Positions 1 to 10,732 of a stretch of DNA of 64,000 nucleotides are shown piece by piece; positions within the stretch are counted from its first letter, which is position 1; the number at the start of each line of letters is the position of its first letter. The notes below the pieces were generated by a model. The model worked only from the letters and a program-made list of their open reading frames with translations. It had not been told where the DNA came from and did no database searches. Made by a program: the position numbers and the translations under genes. Source of the stretch: Diadophis punctatus similis (Eukaryota > Chordata > Lepidosauria > Squamata > Dipsadidae); the NCBI GenBank assembly GCA_023053685.1, contig JALIGW010000003.1, positions 137,017,126 to 137,081,125 of the forward strand, read 5' to 3'.

Positions 1-112
1 AGAGCGAAAATGGCCAAAAAGAAGGCCGAAAATCACCTATATGCCTTGCGTGCCCTCAGATATGGCTCCATGTGCCACCTGTGGCATGTGTGCCATAGGT
101 TCGCCATCACTG
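1..112. mobile_element. hAT-type non-autonomous element, right end (cut by window edge)
   Basis: The segment ends in GGTTCGCCATCACTG, the same terminus as the complete elements at 7763-8794 and 12944-13382, which are flanked by 8-bp target-site duplications. The left end lies outside the window, so its duplication cannot be checked. No coding capacity is visible. Confidence 0.7.
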
Positions 113-639
113 ATTTAGAGAGTGGCACTCATAAATCTCCCATGATCTCATCACAGTCTTCTCAGAGTTAGATATTCCTGAGCAGAATCTTGCTGAAATC
201 TATTGGAGTGCTGATTGGGAAAGAGGGGCCCTGAGTCAGAGTGAGATGCTAACCCTTCATTAAATATATTTGTTCACATTCCGTACTTGATGGAAGTAGC
301 CATTACTCAACGGTAGAACATTTGCAAGATTTTTTTGCTGTCTGAAATTCTCCACTAATCTTGGATTGCAAAGCTCATGATGCTTTGTTCATCATAGTCA
401 TCTTAGTAGGAAATGGTGGAGCTATATTCCAAGATGTGCGGAGATACCCATAGACAGTAAGCAAAATGTGACTTCAGACAAAAAACTGTTCAAAAGAAAC
501 TTCCGTAAATAATCCTTTCACAACTCTGCCATAAAAGGATTAGACCCTTCCTTCGCAGCAGATTATGGCAGCAGGTGGTAGGAAATGAGAAACAAAAGGA
601 ACTTTGAGCTTTGAGACATTCTTCCCACAGGAATATAAC
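113..639. other. Intronic sequence, nothing recognised
   Basis: AT-rich single-copy-looking DNA inside the long upstream PHACTR1 intron. I see no exon with matching splice sites and no repeat I recognise. Confidence 0.5.
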
Positions 640-960
640 CCAACGTGGAGATCTGTATTTTTCAGAGCTCCATGTTATTAGAGAGGTTACTGGTTCTTTT
701 TGGCCAGCTGTTTTCTCTCAGCCAAACCTAGTTCACAAAACCAACAAGCAAGAAGCAAACAATACCCCAAGCAAGCTAACAATAAACAGCCCAACCAAGG
801 AAGCTTAAGAGCACTCCCACCTACATTGACAGGGCAAACCACCAGAATATAAAATGAGAGCAATCCCTTCTCCCTACTAGCACTGATGATGTTATTTAGT
901 TTGGTAATGAAATGTCTGCAAGAAAACAACCAAGCTCAGAGAGCATCAAGGACCATCCTA
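640..960 (+). mobile_element. Penelope-like retroelement fragment
   Basis: The segment 700-955 is the reverse-oriented counterpart of 44811-45060: both share the runs around GCAAACAATACCCCAA, CTACATTGACAGGGCAA and the CTGATGATGTTA...TAGTTTGGTA...TGAAA block. The other copy continues into sequence that translates like a Penelope C-terminus, which is why I assign this one to the same class. The copy is 5' incomplete and has no long open frame. Family assignment is by recall. Confidence 0.55.
883..912 (+). ncRNA. Hammerhead-ribozyme-like core in Penelope-like element
   Basis: CTGATGA at 883-889 is followed by a short potential hairpin (TTATT against GGTAA, with G-U pairs) and then GAAA at 909-912, the order of conserved boxes in a hammerhead ribozyme. 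Penelope-like elements are known to carry such ribozymes. Here the base after GAAA is T rather than the usual C and stem II is weakened, so this copy is probably inactive. Stems I and III were not verified. Confidence 0.4.
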
Positions 961-2025
961 AACTTGAGTTATGGAGATAAATGAGGGGAAATCCTTAAGT
1001 ATCCTACTTTGCTTTTTCAAGAGAAGAAGCAGAATATAATTACTATTGTAAATAGCTAAAACTAAATACCTGTTATAGAGCGCCTTTTAAAGTTATCTAT
1101 TATTTTTAGCGTCCTTTGAGTGCTTATCTGATGATTTAAGGATGCAGCCTGTATGGGGTGATATGGTTATGCAGGCAAGTATACTTTTCGAATTAGTTTG
1201 CATCAACCTTCGCCAGTTTGGTGGGCTCCAAATATCTTACATATCATGAACCCGATAACATGGCTTCATGGGGTCATGACTTACCATATCATCATGTCCT
1301 CTTCTTTTCAATTATACACAATTTCCTCCTGTATAAAAGTGTAGGTTAGAATCCACTTAGCTTAATTTTTCCATATTTACTTGTCTTTCATTAATCTTGC
1401 CAATAATAACATTAAGGTCCATACCAGCTGGTTAAAAGGTTACCCTATTACAAGAAATTGTAGGCAGAATTTAGGAAAACTCATGATTGCCTATGAATTA
1501 TTGTATGAATATTTGCAGGTACTTGGAAAAAGATGGGAATGAAATCCACTGAAAATAGACATGAAAGTATACCATAATGTAACTAGACTCTGCTTAGACT
1601 GATTTCCATGGTTTTCTTTAAGGATTTCTTAAGCAGGATTTTTTTCCTCCCAAAAACATTTTTTACCACCCATTGCAGCATGAGAACTATTCTCTAGTTG
1701 AAAGAATTGTTATTTGGAGAGTCTGGGGAATTTAAATCCTGTGCCTGTTGGTTTCCCTCAAAATACATTGAGTCAAAAATCTCACCACAATTTGTCTGAA
1801 CAAAATCAAATATTGTTGCAATAGATTATGCCTTAGATTATGCATATATTCTATGTGGTTTCCATCTAATATAACTGCCAGAACCAGATAAATGCTTGTT
1901 GCTGAATATATGTGAATGTATGAGATGTTGCTTAAATATTCTTAATGAATACATTATTTACAACATGGGATTCATAGCAATATAGTCTCTTACTAAGAAT
2001 CCATTGCCTAAGTTGAACGTCATTA
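961..2025. other. Intronic sequence, nothing recognised
   Basis: AT-rich tract with stop codons in all frames and no splice-bounded open frame resembling PHACTR1. No terminal repeats or SINE boxes seen. Confidence 0.5.
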
Positions 2026-3140
2026 GAACCAGAATCAGAATAGAGCTGGAAGGGACCTTCGAGGTCTTCTAGTCCAGCTCCCTGCTCAAGCAGGAGATCC
2101 TACACCATTTCTGACAAATGACTGTCCAGTCTCTTCTTAAAAATCTCCAGTGATGAAGTACCCACAACTTCTGAAAGCAAGCTGTTCTACTGGTTAATTG
2201 TCCTCACTGTTAGGAAGTTTCTCCTTAATTCCAAGTTGCTTCTCTCCTTGATTAGTTTCCATCCATTGTTTCTTGTCTTACCTTCTGGTGCTTTGGAAAA
2301 TAAGTTGACCCCCTCCTCTTTGTGGCAGCCTCTCAAATACTGGAATACTGCTATCATGTCCCGCCTAGTCCTTCTTTTCTTTTGACTGGCCAAAACCAAA
2401 TCCTGCAACCGTTCTTCGTATGTTTTAGTCTTCAGGCCTTTAATCATCTTAGTTGCTCTTCTTTGCACTTTTTTTCAAAGTCTCTTCTTTTTTGTAATGT
2501 GGTGACCAAAATTGGATGCAGCATTCCAGGTAAGGCCTTACTAAGGCTTTATAAAGCAGTAGTAATACTGTCATGTGATTTTGATTCTATGCCTCTGTTT
2601 ATACAACCAAGGATTGTATTAGCTTTTTTGATTGCTGCCACACAGTGCTGACTCATGTTTAAGTGATCGTCCACTAGGACTCCAAAGTCCCTCTCACAGT
2701 TACTGTTTTTGAGTCAGGTTTTGCCTAATCTGTACTTGTACCTTTGGTTTTTCCTGCCCAGGTGTAAAACCTTGTTTTTCTCTACATTAAGTGTTGTACC
2801 TCATGATTCTTGACAAATGTATCTTTTCTTTTATGTACACTGAGAGCATATGCACCAAAGACTAATTCCTTGTGTGTCCAATCACACTTGGTCAATAAAG
2901 AATTCTATTCTATTCTATTCTATTCTATTCTATTCTATTCTATTCTATTCTATTCTATTCTATTCTATTCTATTAAATTCCATTTTGTTGGATAGGGCCC
3001 ATTGTTGAAGTCCGTCAAGATCTTTTTGGATCCTGAGATTGTCTTCTGGGGTGTTGGCTACTCCTGCCAGCTTAGTGTCATCTGCGAATTTGATGACACT
3101 AATTTGATTACAGTATGCATTGCTGAAGGCTCTACTTTGT
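2026..3140 (-). mobile_element. CR1-type LINE fragment, interrupted
   Basis: The + strand begins with the reverse complement of a CR1 3' end (AGAATAGAGCTGGAAGGGACC, then the conserved CCCACAACTTCTG and GTTAGGAAGTTTCTCC blocks). A - strand frame at 2187-2468 reads like the CR1 ORF2 C-terminus: VQRRATK-like start, YEERL, RRDMIAVFQYLRG, FS-APEGKTRNNG, LRRNFLTVR. Upstream - strand blocks at 2500-3140 continue the same LINE, including the complement of a segment encoding a -FADD-type stretch near 3090. A second LINE tail with its microsatellite is inserted at about 2800-2976. Confidence 0.8.
2800..2976 (+). repeat. Snake CR1/L3-like LINE 3' tail plus (TTCTA)n
   Basis: The stretch from TGATTCTTGACAAATG through CAATAAAGAATTC is the same 3' tail found at 24129, 34648 (reverse), 58755 and 59770. 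It is followed directly by about 15 copies of TTCTA at 2901-2975. The whole unit interrupts the CR1 at 2026-3140. Confidence 0.85.
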
Positions 3141-3424
3141 TCATTTCTTTCATAGAAAATCTACTGTAGCACCAGTTTAAAAGCCAAGGAGATGTTTACT
3201 TTTCGGCTTAGAAATATGCTTCCTAAACATAATGCACAATCTAATATTGTCTCATGAATCTTAACAGTGGCACAACTTGAGAAATGGGAATCTACTATTC
3301 ATGTGCGATCATTTATATGTATTAGAATATATATAAAAGAAACTGAGTGTGTGCACACATGAATTTTTAAAAAACACCAATGGATTTAGAGATTTAGGAA
3401 TCCCTAAAAAGATATACAAGAACC

Positions 3425-3925
3425 AACTTGGTGTCGGGGTTAAGACATCAGGCAAGAAAGCAGGAGACCATGAGTTCTAGCCCCACCTTGGACATGAAGC
3501 CAGCTACTGTAGGTGACCTTGGTCCAGTCCAGTGGTGGGTTGCTGCCGGTTCGGACCGGTTCGCCCGAACCAGTGACGGACATTTGCTCCTGCTCGCTGA
3601 ACCGGCAGCGATGGCCGGCTGGCCACACTCCTGAACCGGTCCTCCGGCTGCTGCTCCTTGAAAGCGGCTGGCAAAGAACCATCTGTGCATGCACAAAGGC
3701 TTCTGCGCATGCGCAGAGGTTCATTTCCCTGATGTGATGCGCACTTCCAATGCGATGCGAACCGGTAGGGAAGGTAAGTGGAGCCCACCCCTGGTCCAGT
3801 CACTTTCTCTCACCCATAGGAAGGAGGCAATGGCATACCACTTCTGAAAAACCTTGCCAAGAAAACTCCAGGAATTGTCCAAACAATTTCTGAGAATCAG
3901 ATACAATTGGATGGAAGGAAGAAAA
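3425..3925 (+). repeat. Sauria-type tRNA-derived SINE, split by a MITE
   Basis: The left part has the tRNA-like GGGGTTAAG...GAGTTCTAGCCCC region, followed by GTGACCTTGGTCCAGTCAC; after the insertion (3530-3801) the SINE continues with CTTTCTCTCACCC and the BovB-like tail GGAAGGAGGCAATGGCA...CCTTGCCAAGAAAACTCCA. The same tail is in the copy at 30745. A-box and B-box are degenerate. Confidence 0.75.
3530..3793. mobile_element. hAT-type MITE, CAGTGGTGGG family (copy 1)
   Basis: Starts CAGTGGTGGGT and ends ACCCACCCCTG, with the 8-bp duplication GTCCAGTC on each side (3522-3529 and 3794-3801). It sits inside a SINE whose sequence resumes exactly after the second duplication. The GC-rich core repeats GAACCGGT/ACCGGTTC motifs and carries a perfect TGCGCATGCGCA palindrome at 3704-3715. 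Confidence 0.9.
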
Positions 3926-4879
3926 AGCTAGTAAGAGGAAGAAGCTGGTTTTTCCAGGGAAAAATCAGAATCACTTGATATGAGATTACCTTAGATCTGG
4001 TTTTCCCATTCAGACTGGTCGTTGTGGGATTTGGGAGCCCTTACATTAGAAAGACATCGGAGACGAGAAAGCTTTTCTTAAATTCTGAGTCTCACAGTCT
4101 CAAAGTTAGTGCCACAGAAATGAAAAATAGAGAACCACTCCATGTATTAATGTGTTTTCCTTCTAATTCTCATCTGGGAAGGGTGGAAGAATTCCAATTC
4201 CATTATAGTTTAAACCTATAAGCGTTCAATAACTTTTTCATTATAACTCTAGAACAGGTTGAACTCTGCCCTAAATATTAACATTACAATAATAGGAAGT
4301 GATTGCTAATAAACAGTGGGAGGAATATCAAATTACATTATGAGGTAAGGTCAACATAACAATATCTATGCACTGCAGACATGAAAAACAGTGATAGGGT
4401 CATACTCGGTGCTAATTTAATTTCTAATCTTTTTTTTTTGCTTAGATTTTAACAAAGGAGCATCAGTTGTTGCTTTAGCTGGTGAAAAAAAGAGACATAT
4501 AGCTGATATAGCTCTGTTTTTACACTATGTTTTTTTTCCATTGAGGATAAAATGTTATTTGTTGCAAGCATTGTCATTATTAAGCCCTCATCTCCTTCCT
4601 GCTGATGTTAAAATTTCTGTGGCACTGCTGTAGGATGACCTTATTGGAACTTTCTTAAAAGGAGATGCTTGGGTGGGGGGGAAGGTTTTGCTTGAATCCA
4701 ATTGCACTGTGTGTGTGTAGCACAACTTTAATTAGATAATTCATGCTCTCCCATCCCTGCATGCCTTCTGTCTCTCCGGTCCTAAATTTAAAATTACTGG
4801 GACTAGAAGTAGCATTTGCCATTATGGAATAATCCTCCCCTGTGCCTAAATCACAGCATCCAAATAATGAGTGCTCTTC
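3926..4879. other. Intronic sequence, nothing recognised
   Basis: AT-rich intron with short T-runs around 4430 and a G-run at 4672. No recognised repeat or exon. Confidence 0.5.
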
Positions 4880-4887
4880 CTCTAGAT

Positions 4888-5342
4888 CAGTGGTTCCCAA
4901 CCTTTCTAATGCCGTGACCCCTTAATATAGTTCCTCATGTTGTGGTGACCCCCAACCATAAAATTTTTTCATTGCTACTTCGTAACTGTAATTTTGCTAC
5001 TGTTATGACTCGTAATGTAAATATCTAATATGCAGGATGTATTTTCATTGTTACAAATTGAACATAATTAAAGCATAGCGATTAATCACAAAAACTATGT
5101 AATTATGCCAGATCAGAAATTCTAGGGCCAGTCTTTGCAAGAGCACAAGGAATATCATCTTCCACAACAAACGCCTCTCATCGAATGGCACCTCTCCCGA
5201 CCAATCGGAGGGCTCGGGTGAGTTAAGCCGATATGGCCAGGCTTGTGGCAGTGGGGGGGGGAGCTGAGGATGCCGGGGCGACCCCTGGGAAATGGTCGTT
5301 CGACCCCCAAAGGGGTCCCGACCCCCAGGTTGGGAACCACTG
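4888..5342. mobile_element. SPIN-like hAT non-autonomous transposon
   Basis: The left terminus CAGTGGTTCCCAACC and about 200 bp following match, from memory, the SPIN (Space Invader) consensus, including the CCTCATGTTGTGGTGACCCC and GTTACAAATTGAACATAAT blocks. The right end is GGTTGGGAACCACTG. An 8-bp duplication CTCTAGAT lies at 4880-4887 and 5343-5350. The inner right portion (5155-5290) is GC-rich and not part of the SPIN sequence I remember, so this may be a squamate-specific derivative. Confidence 0.85.
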
Positions 5343-5426
5343 CTCTAGATTGACATGAGACCCTAAACTATAAATTAAACAATTGAAGCCCCACCTGCTT
5401 TTAATATGTATTGCATATAAAAAGAA

Positions 5427-5665
5427 GCAGAGCCGTGTTGGTGTAGTGGTTAAAATGTACTATTGCATGCTAATTCTTCTGACAGCCGACTGACAGCAGT
5501 TCGGCAGTTCGAGTGTCACGGGCTCAAGGTTGACTCAGCTTTCCATCTTTCCGAGTCAGAAAAATGAGGAGCCAGATTATTGGGTGCAATATGCTGGTGC
5601 TGTAAACCACTTAGAGAGGGCTGTACAGGACTGCGAAGTAGTATAAAAATCTAAGGGCTATTGCT
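5427..5665 (+). repeat. tRNA-derived snake SINE (copy 1)
   Basis: Has a GTGGTTAAA A-box region, AGTTCGAGTGTC B-box region, then the family-diagnostic GGCTCAAGGTTGACTCAGC, GGAGCCAGATTATTGGG and TGTAAACCACTTAGAGAGGG blocks, ending in CTAAGGGCTATTGCT. Seven copies of this family occur in the window. Confidence 0.8.
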
Positions 5666-6417
5666 TTGATCACAACGTTATAGCTGGCATCTTGACTTTT
5701 TAGACACCACCACCACCCCGCCATCCCTTCCCTCCCAGGGCTCCTGATTTTTGTTACAGAAAATGCCCCAGACATGCCTCTTGCACAAAGAAGAGCTGTT
5801 TGAGCTCTTGAAGGCAGACATGCAGTTGTGACTGGATTTGCACACCTGGCACTTGTGCTGCATTGAGCTGACAGTGGCTGCATCAGGAACTAAAAGGAGA
5901 ATTGGAGGCTGAAAACTATCACTGCTTCTCTCAGCATAGGTAGAAGATGCCCAAGATTGGGCCAAAATGCTTAGCCTTCACCTAAATACCCTTAACACAG
6001 ATATAAGGCCATTCCATGAACAATTGCAACAACTGGTAACAGTTCCATGCAGGGATAGTAACCTATCCCTTCTCCCAGCCCAATCCTGGGGCTTCTAAGT
6101 GATTGGGAGAAGAAGAGCTTTCTTCCTATACCTTTTTGTTAGATCATCTGCTACATCATAGCAAAATCCTGGAGCCTTTGATATTTTTGAAAATCCAACT
6201 GGACAGCGATTTCAGGACCGAAAAAAAGGATATATCCAGGAAAAACTGGATGTACCATACAGTGGTATGTTTTTCTTATTCTGGACTTCATGGTTTGTCT
6301 TCTGACCCTTGTATCTTTTTTGCTGCTCTCCCTGTAGAGAGCTCAGGCAACCTATTGACAAACAATCGATTAGACCACTTCTTTCCCACTCAGCTGTACT
6401 TCCAACTTATTTAATTA
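5666..6417. other. Intronic sequence, nothing recognised
   Basis: Mixed-composition intron. An open frame at 6103-6414 has no recognisable domain and no PHACTR1 similarity. Confidence 0.45.
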
Positions 6418-6662
6418 TTATTATTTATTAGTGATATCATAGTGCAAGCACTCTCTAAGCGGTTTACACCATTAAGCAATGTATATATTTACATTGCCCC
6501 CAACAATCTGGGTCCTCATTTTACCTACCTCGGAAGGATGGAAGGCTGAGTCAACCCTGAGCCGGTGAGATTTGAACAGCTGAACTCAAATGATCAGTCA
6601 GCTAAAGTAGCCTGCAGTACTGCTCTCTAACCACTGCGCCACCTCAGCTCTTTGGGCTCGGC
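6418..6662 (-). repeat. tRNA-derived snake SINE (copy 2)
   Basis: Reverse complement of the family at 5427: starts with AGTGCAAGCACTCTCTAAGCGG, passes CAATCTGGGTCCTCATTTTACC and ends with the tRNA-like head CTCTAACCACTGCGCCACC. Confidence 0.85.
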
Positions 6663-7079
6663 TCTGAGTCAATGGGATGAGTTTAGGGCAAGGACAAAAC
6701 AGGGGGAAGATGACATTTGCCATTAGCAAAATGCAAATAGCATTTTGTCCTGTGTGCTGTACCACGCAAACTTTGAATGTGAAATGTTGAATAGAGAGAT
6801 CAAACAACTGTGTCAAAACTAATACTTGGAAAGAAAAAAATTTAATAATAAATCCAGGAAGGATTCTGTAACACCATTAAAAGATTAGAAGCAAAGTTTC
6901 AAAATACATGATTTGTTTAGGTGTAATCTGATTAAGTAACTAGTGGTAAACATCTATCGCTAGGTCTTGAACAGTGTGTGTCTATTTCCCCTTGCCACAG
7001 CTAAGAATGGTGTAATCAAGGTTCTGGATCTGTGAAATAGAGTATAGAAAGAGTCCAGTTCTAGATAGATACATGGGCT
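6663..7079. other. Intronic sequence, nothing recognised
   Basis: AT-rich intron with no recognised repeat. Confidence 0.45.
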
Positions 7080-7425
7080 GGGAGAATGTCTATGGAAATT
7101 CTCAGTCATTCAGGTCATGGTTGTCCCAAAGGTGATGGTGCCTGTATTCAACAGTGAAGGGATACAGGGCAGAAAACATCCTGCAGAAAGCATAGTTCCA
7201 CACCCATTTGCACTACTCAGGTGACCCTGAGGACACAGACAAATCTCCAAGTGGCCTCAATGCCTCTCTGAAAGAATGCAAATGACCAACTGTCTGCAAG
7301 GAATATTAATTCTTCCATTCCCCACCATCACTCAGAGCTGAAGAAACTTCTTGGATGAGAAGCGAAACGTCTTCAAAGAAAAACAAGAAAGTCCAGTTGC
7401 CTCTTGAAAAAGCACCCATGGGATG
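7080..7425 (+). mobile_element. Repeat with GATGAG...CGAAACGTC motif, tentatively Penelope-like
   Basis: Shares with 53395-53660 the outer block GGAAATTCTCAGTCAT and the inner block CTTCTTGGATGAGAAGC-(GAAACGTC)-TTCAAAGAAAAAC-AGAAAGTCCAG. The GGATGAG (7353-7359) and GAAAC (7364-7368) spacing resembles a minimal hammerhead core. No coding frame recognised, so the class is uncertain. Confidence 0.45.
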
Positions 7426-7754
7426 ATGTGAGGGGGATTTTTATTGTTTTGTTTGTTTTAATTGTCACCAAATCTTGTTTCTTCCTACCTTCTACCCAAC
7501 TGGGTTCTGATTGGGAGAGCTTTGGAATTCTCTGCAGATTTTGGAGTTAGTATGCTCTGGCTTTATGGATTGTTCTGTTTGGCTTGTGAGTAACAGCGGA
7601 CATGTTCTAGCAGCTTGGATTATACTGTCCTAGAAGGAGTGTCTACATTTGAGATTTTTTAGACATCATTACAGATTTACTATTTCATGTCCTCCTGGCC
7701 CTAGTTTGATTATTTTCTCTATGTGCCCATTATAATATTTAGCTAAGGGCCATC
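7426..7754. other. Intronic sequence, nothing recognised
   Basis: T-rich intron between two repeats; nothing recognised. Confidence 0.45.
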
Positions 7755-7762
7755 CATTAGCC

Positions 7763-8794
7763 CAGTGATGGCGAACCTATGGCACGCACACTAGCCAGCT
7801 AATTTTCGGCCTTCTTTTCGGCTGTTTTTCGCCATCCTCAGGGTTCAGGAAAACCTCCTGAAGTCTGGGGATGGCAAAAAATGGCCCAATGGCCCAACCA
7901 GAAGTTCAGAAACTGTTCTGTCCCCACGGGTATGCCCCCCAAAATAAGATGCACAAGAAGGAATTGGAAACAATATTGTTTTACTGCAAATAAATTCTTA
8001 GCCAGAGTTGAGTCTTTTGAAAAGAATATCATTCATTCACAAAGTCTTTCCAGTATTTGGCTAGAGTCTGAGAGAGCAATTAAAGAGCCTTATCTCACCT
8101 CCTGGAGGTTTTGACGGAAATCCAAACTCTCATTAATCACAGGAAAAATGTTAACTGTTGATAATCCGAGATGCAGATACAAGAACAAAATGCTGAAACC
8201 ACAGAACGGGGTTGTTCTCTGCAATGAAGCCCCTCGTGACAGACCCTTAAATACCCTCAGGGCGTGGTCAAGCCCTGCATTACTACTCACGAGGAAGCCT
8301 CCTCCTGATTAGCCACTCATGTCTCTTTGAGGACCTGCGCACTCTGGCATCCAGAAGAGCCTCCTCCTCTTCTCCTGAGTCACTAATCTCAGGAGATGCA
8401 TCAGGTTCTAATTGTTCGCCAGCCTCTGACCCCACATCCTCTTCACTCTCCGTCTCTGGTGCCAGGAACACCGGTCTTCTGTATTGCAACCTCACTACCT
8501 CCTCCGAATCCTCAGGATCGGCTGCTAATTGCCCTGGACTCGACCTGGCCACAACAGAAACGAACTTCCATTTGGCCCATTTGGCTGTTTTTTGCTTTCC
8601 CCAGGCTTCAGGAGGCTTTCCTGAACCCTGGGAAGAGCAAAAAACAGCCCAATGGGCTTACCGGAAGCATGCGCAGGGGGGCAGCGCGGGGGGGTTGTGT
8701 GCATGCACGGGGGGCAGCGCGGGGGTTGTGCGCATGCATGGGGGGAGGGCATTGCATTATGGGTACCTGAGCCAAAAAAGGTTTGCCATCACTG
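7763..8794. mobile_element. hAT-type element, CAGTGATGGCGAACC family, with nested LTR
   Basis: Termini CAGTGATGGCGAACC and GGTTTGCCATCACTG are inverted repeats, flanked by the 8-bp duplication CATTAGCC (7755-7762 and 8795-8802). The element's own DNA is 7763-7913 plus 8562-8794; the middle is a solo LTR inserted later. The two halves are themselves partly complementary (TCAGGAAAACCTCC against GGAGGCTTTCCTGA). Confidence 0.9.
7914..8556 (-). mobile_element. Solo LTR of an LTR retroelement
   Basis: Read on the - strand it begins TGTTGTGGCC and ends GACAGAACA, and a 5-bp duplication GAAAC lies at 7909-7913 and 8557-8561. A TATA-like TATTTAAG is at 8246-8253 (- strand), about 310 bp from the 5' end, as expected for a U3/R boundary. 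The U3 holds an 89-codon acidic open frame (8283-8552) that is probably incidental. No gag/pol sequence adjoins it, so it is a solo LTR from recombination. A Gypsy-type origin is a guess. Confidence 0.8.
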
Positions 8795-8802
8795 CATTAG
8801 CC

Positions 8803-9265
8803 CAATAAGATACAAGGCCATGAGGATTCAGATCCATGAAATAGAAAGAAAGAGTCAAGTTTTAAACATTTAGCTAAGAAATGGTTGGAATTAAATATTT
8901 CCCTTGGAGCAGTTTTCATGTTTGTGTCCATTTAGTTTTGCACATCTCATTTTATCAGTGAGTATATTGGACTGTATCTTCATTAAGAATATTTAACACA
9001 CCCAACAGGCAACCATAAAAGAATTGTTCTATGGAAATGTCAGGAGTTGTAGTGTCATTATTCTAATTACAAAATTATGCATGTACTGTATATCAGCTTC
9101 ATTACAGAAGTAAAGGTCTGAGCAACCATTTTGGATGTTCAGATTTCTATTATTTGTTATCAGTATTGAGAAGAGTTGCCTTTTTTTAAGCAAATAAAAT
9201 ATATTTAAATAGCGCACATTTAGACTCATAATATTGCATACTGTATTTGCATTTTGCACAGGTAT
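8803..9265. other. Intronic sequence, nothing recognised
   Basis: AT-rich tract with no recognised repeat. Confidence 0.45.
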
Positions 9266-9380
9266 GCTACTTGCCGCTTCTGCGCATGCGCAGAAGTGTC
9301 CCGGGTGGGTGGGCAGAGCCTCCTGCCCCCGCCGCTACCGGTTCACAGAACCGGGCCGAACCTGGAGCAACCCACCGCTG
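9266..9380. mobile_element. hAT-type MITE, CAGTGGTGGG family, truncated copy
   Basis: The right part (CGCCGCTACCGGTTC...GAGCAACCCACCGCTG) matches the right half of the intact copy at 43880-44029. The left terminus is missing and no 8-bp duplication can be assigned. It keeps a perfect TGCGCATGCGCA at 9281-9292. Confidence 0.75.
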
Positions 9381-9461
9381 CTACTGTTGCTCTCAAAGTT
9401 TAGTTCAGTTGTCTGCTGTTTTATAATGTTTTCAACTTAGATGCCTGAAAATGGTATAAAT

Positions 9462-9544
9462 CAGGGATATAAATCATGGTTGGCTGGGGAATTCTGGGAA
9501 TTGAAGTCCACAAGTCTTAAAGTTGCCAAGGTTGGACACCGCTG
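9462..9544. mobile_element. Deleted copy of the palindromic hAT-type MITE
   Basis: Contains GGCTGGGGAATTCTGGGA, TTGAAGTCCA and AGTTGCCAAGG, the right arm of the element at 24920-25055, and ends CACCGCTG. The left arm has been almost entirely lost after CAGGGAT, but the 8-bp duplication GTATAAAT (9454-9461 and 9545-9552) is perfect. Confidence 0.8.
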
Positions 9545-9779
9545 GTATAAATGTTACTTTGACTTCAAAATGTAATCAACGTTAATGTAACTTTTGTCAC
9601 CAATTTTGAATGCCACTTTTAGCATTGAAGATTGTTATGAAACTGTATTGCTTAACTTCATATAGAAGCTCATAACGCGGGATAAATATTCAAGAAATAA
9701 GTCCCTTCAGTAGATGACTAGATGACTGCAATATTTGCTTGTAATTTTCTATGTTCATGTCTAAAATGCACATTTCCTA

Positions 9780-10500
9780 ATTTATTTATTTATTATTTAT
9801 TATTTGCATTTCTATGCCGCCCAACTCCGCAGGGACTCTTACAGCAAACACAAGTAAAATCAGTATAAAAAACTTCTTAAAAAGCAGGGTTAAAAAACAC
9901 AATTTCAATTTTAAAAACATTCAACTATCCATTCGTTCATGGACCGCCCTCAATAGTTCTTACAATAAGGTCATCGGCCCCAGGCCTGTCAAAAGAGCCA
10001 GGTCTTTACAGCTTTCCTGAAGGCCAGTAAGGTGGGGGCAGTACCAGTGGTGGGTTCCTACCAGTGCGGTCCACTCTATAGCACCGGTAGTGGCCCGCTC
10101 GTGATGTCACAGTACCGATGCCGTCGGTTGCCGGTGCCTGGGCGCCGCCATTTAAAAAAATTTTTTTTATTTTTTTTTTAAAAATTTCTTCTGCGCATGC
10201 CCAGAAGCCAAGCTTCCTGCACTGTGCATGTGCTGCCTTCCTACCCCACAGTGAGTCCAAGCAGGGGAGGATGGCTGAGGGAGCGCGTGAGACGTTGAAA
10301 GAATGGGCGGCAGGAACTATCTCAGTTCCCCTCCCTTCAGCAGTCCGAGAAGCCACGAACGCGCGGTCTCATGGCTGGCAAGCCACACCCACAAAATAAG
10401 CCACGCCCACAGAGTGGTAGTAAAAAAATTAGGAACCCGCCCCTGGGCAGTACTGATCTCAGGGGGTAGCTGATTCCATTATTGCTGATAATATTCTATA
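9780..10500 (-). mobile_element. L2-type LINE 3' fragment, split by a MITE
   Basis: The + strand shows TTATTTATTTATT then TGCATTTCTATGCCGCCCAACTC, the reverse complement of an L2 3' end, and CTTTCCTGAAGGCCAGTAAGG, which matches the C-terminal coding part seen at 49380. The fragment resumes after the MITE with CTGATCTCAGGGGGTAGCTG. Confidence 0.7.
10045..10445. mobile_element. hAT-type MITE, CAGTGGTGGG family (copy 2)
   Basis: Begins CAGTGGTGGGTTCCT and ends GGAACCCGCCCCTG, flanked by the perfect duplication GGCAGTAC (10037-10044 and 10446-10453). A near-match of the NRF1-like palindrome (TGCGCATGCCCA) is at about 10191. It interrupts an L2 fragment. Confidence 0.9.
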
Positions 10501-10732
10501 CATCTGATCAAATGAAATTGTCAGTTAAAACTTATGTCATAATTATTCGGTTAATATTTAAAGGCAAACTTTCCATTGTGCTTTCCTAACATTTGGGTTT
10601 CAATTCCTGAATTTGAAAGCTGATTAAAGATGAGACAAGTTGCTTCTTTTGGTCTAAGACACAAAGACAAATATTGCAGTGGAAATATTTCCTCTCTGCT
10701 GGTGCAATATACTTGGATATTTTAGCAATGGA

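Noticed and set aside
8283..8552. 89-codon acidic frame on the - strand as a possible small gene
   Set aside because: It lies in the U3 part of the solo LTR at 7914-8556, with no conserved domain; most likely incidental.
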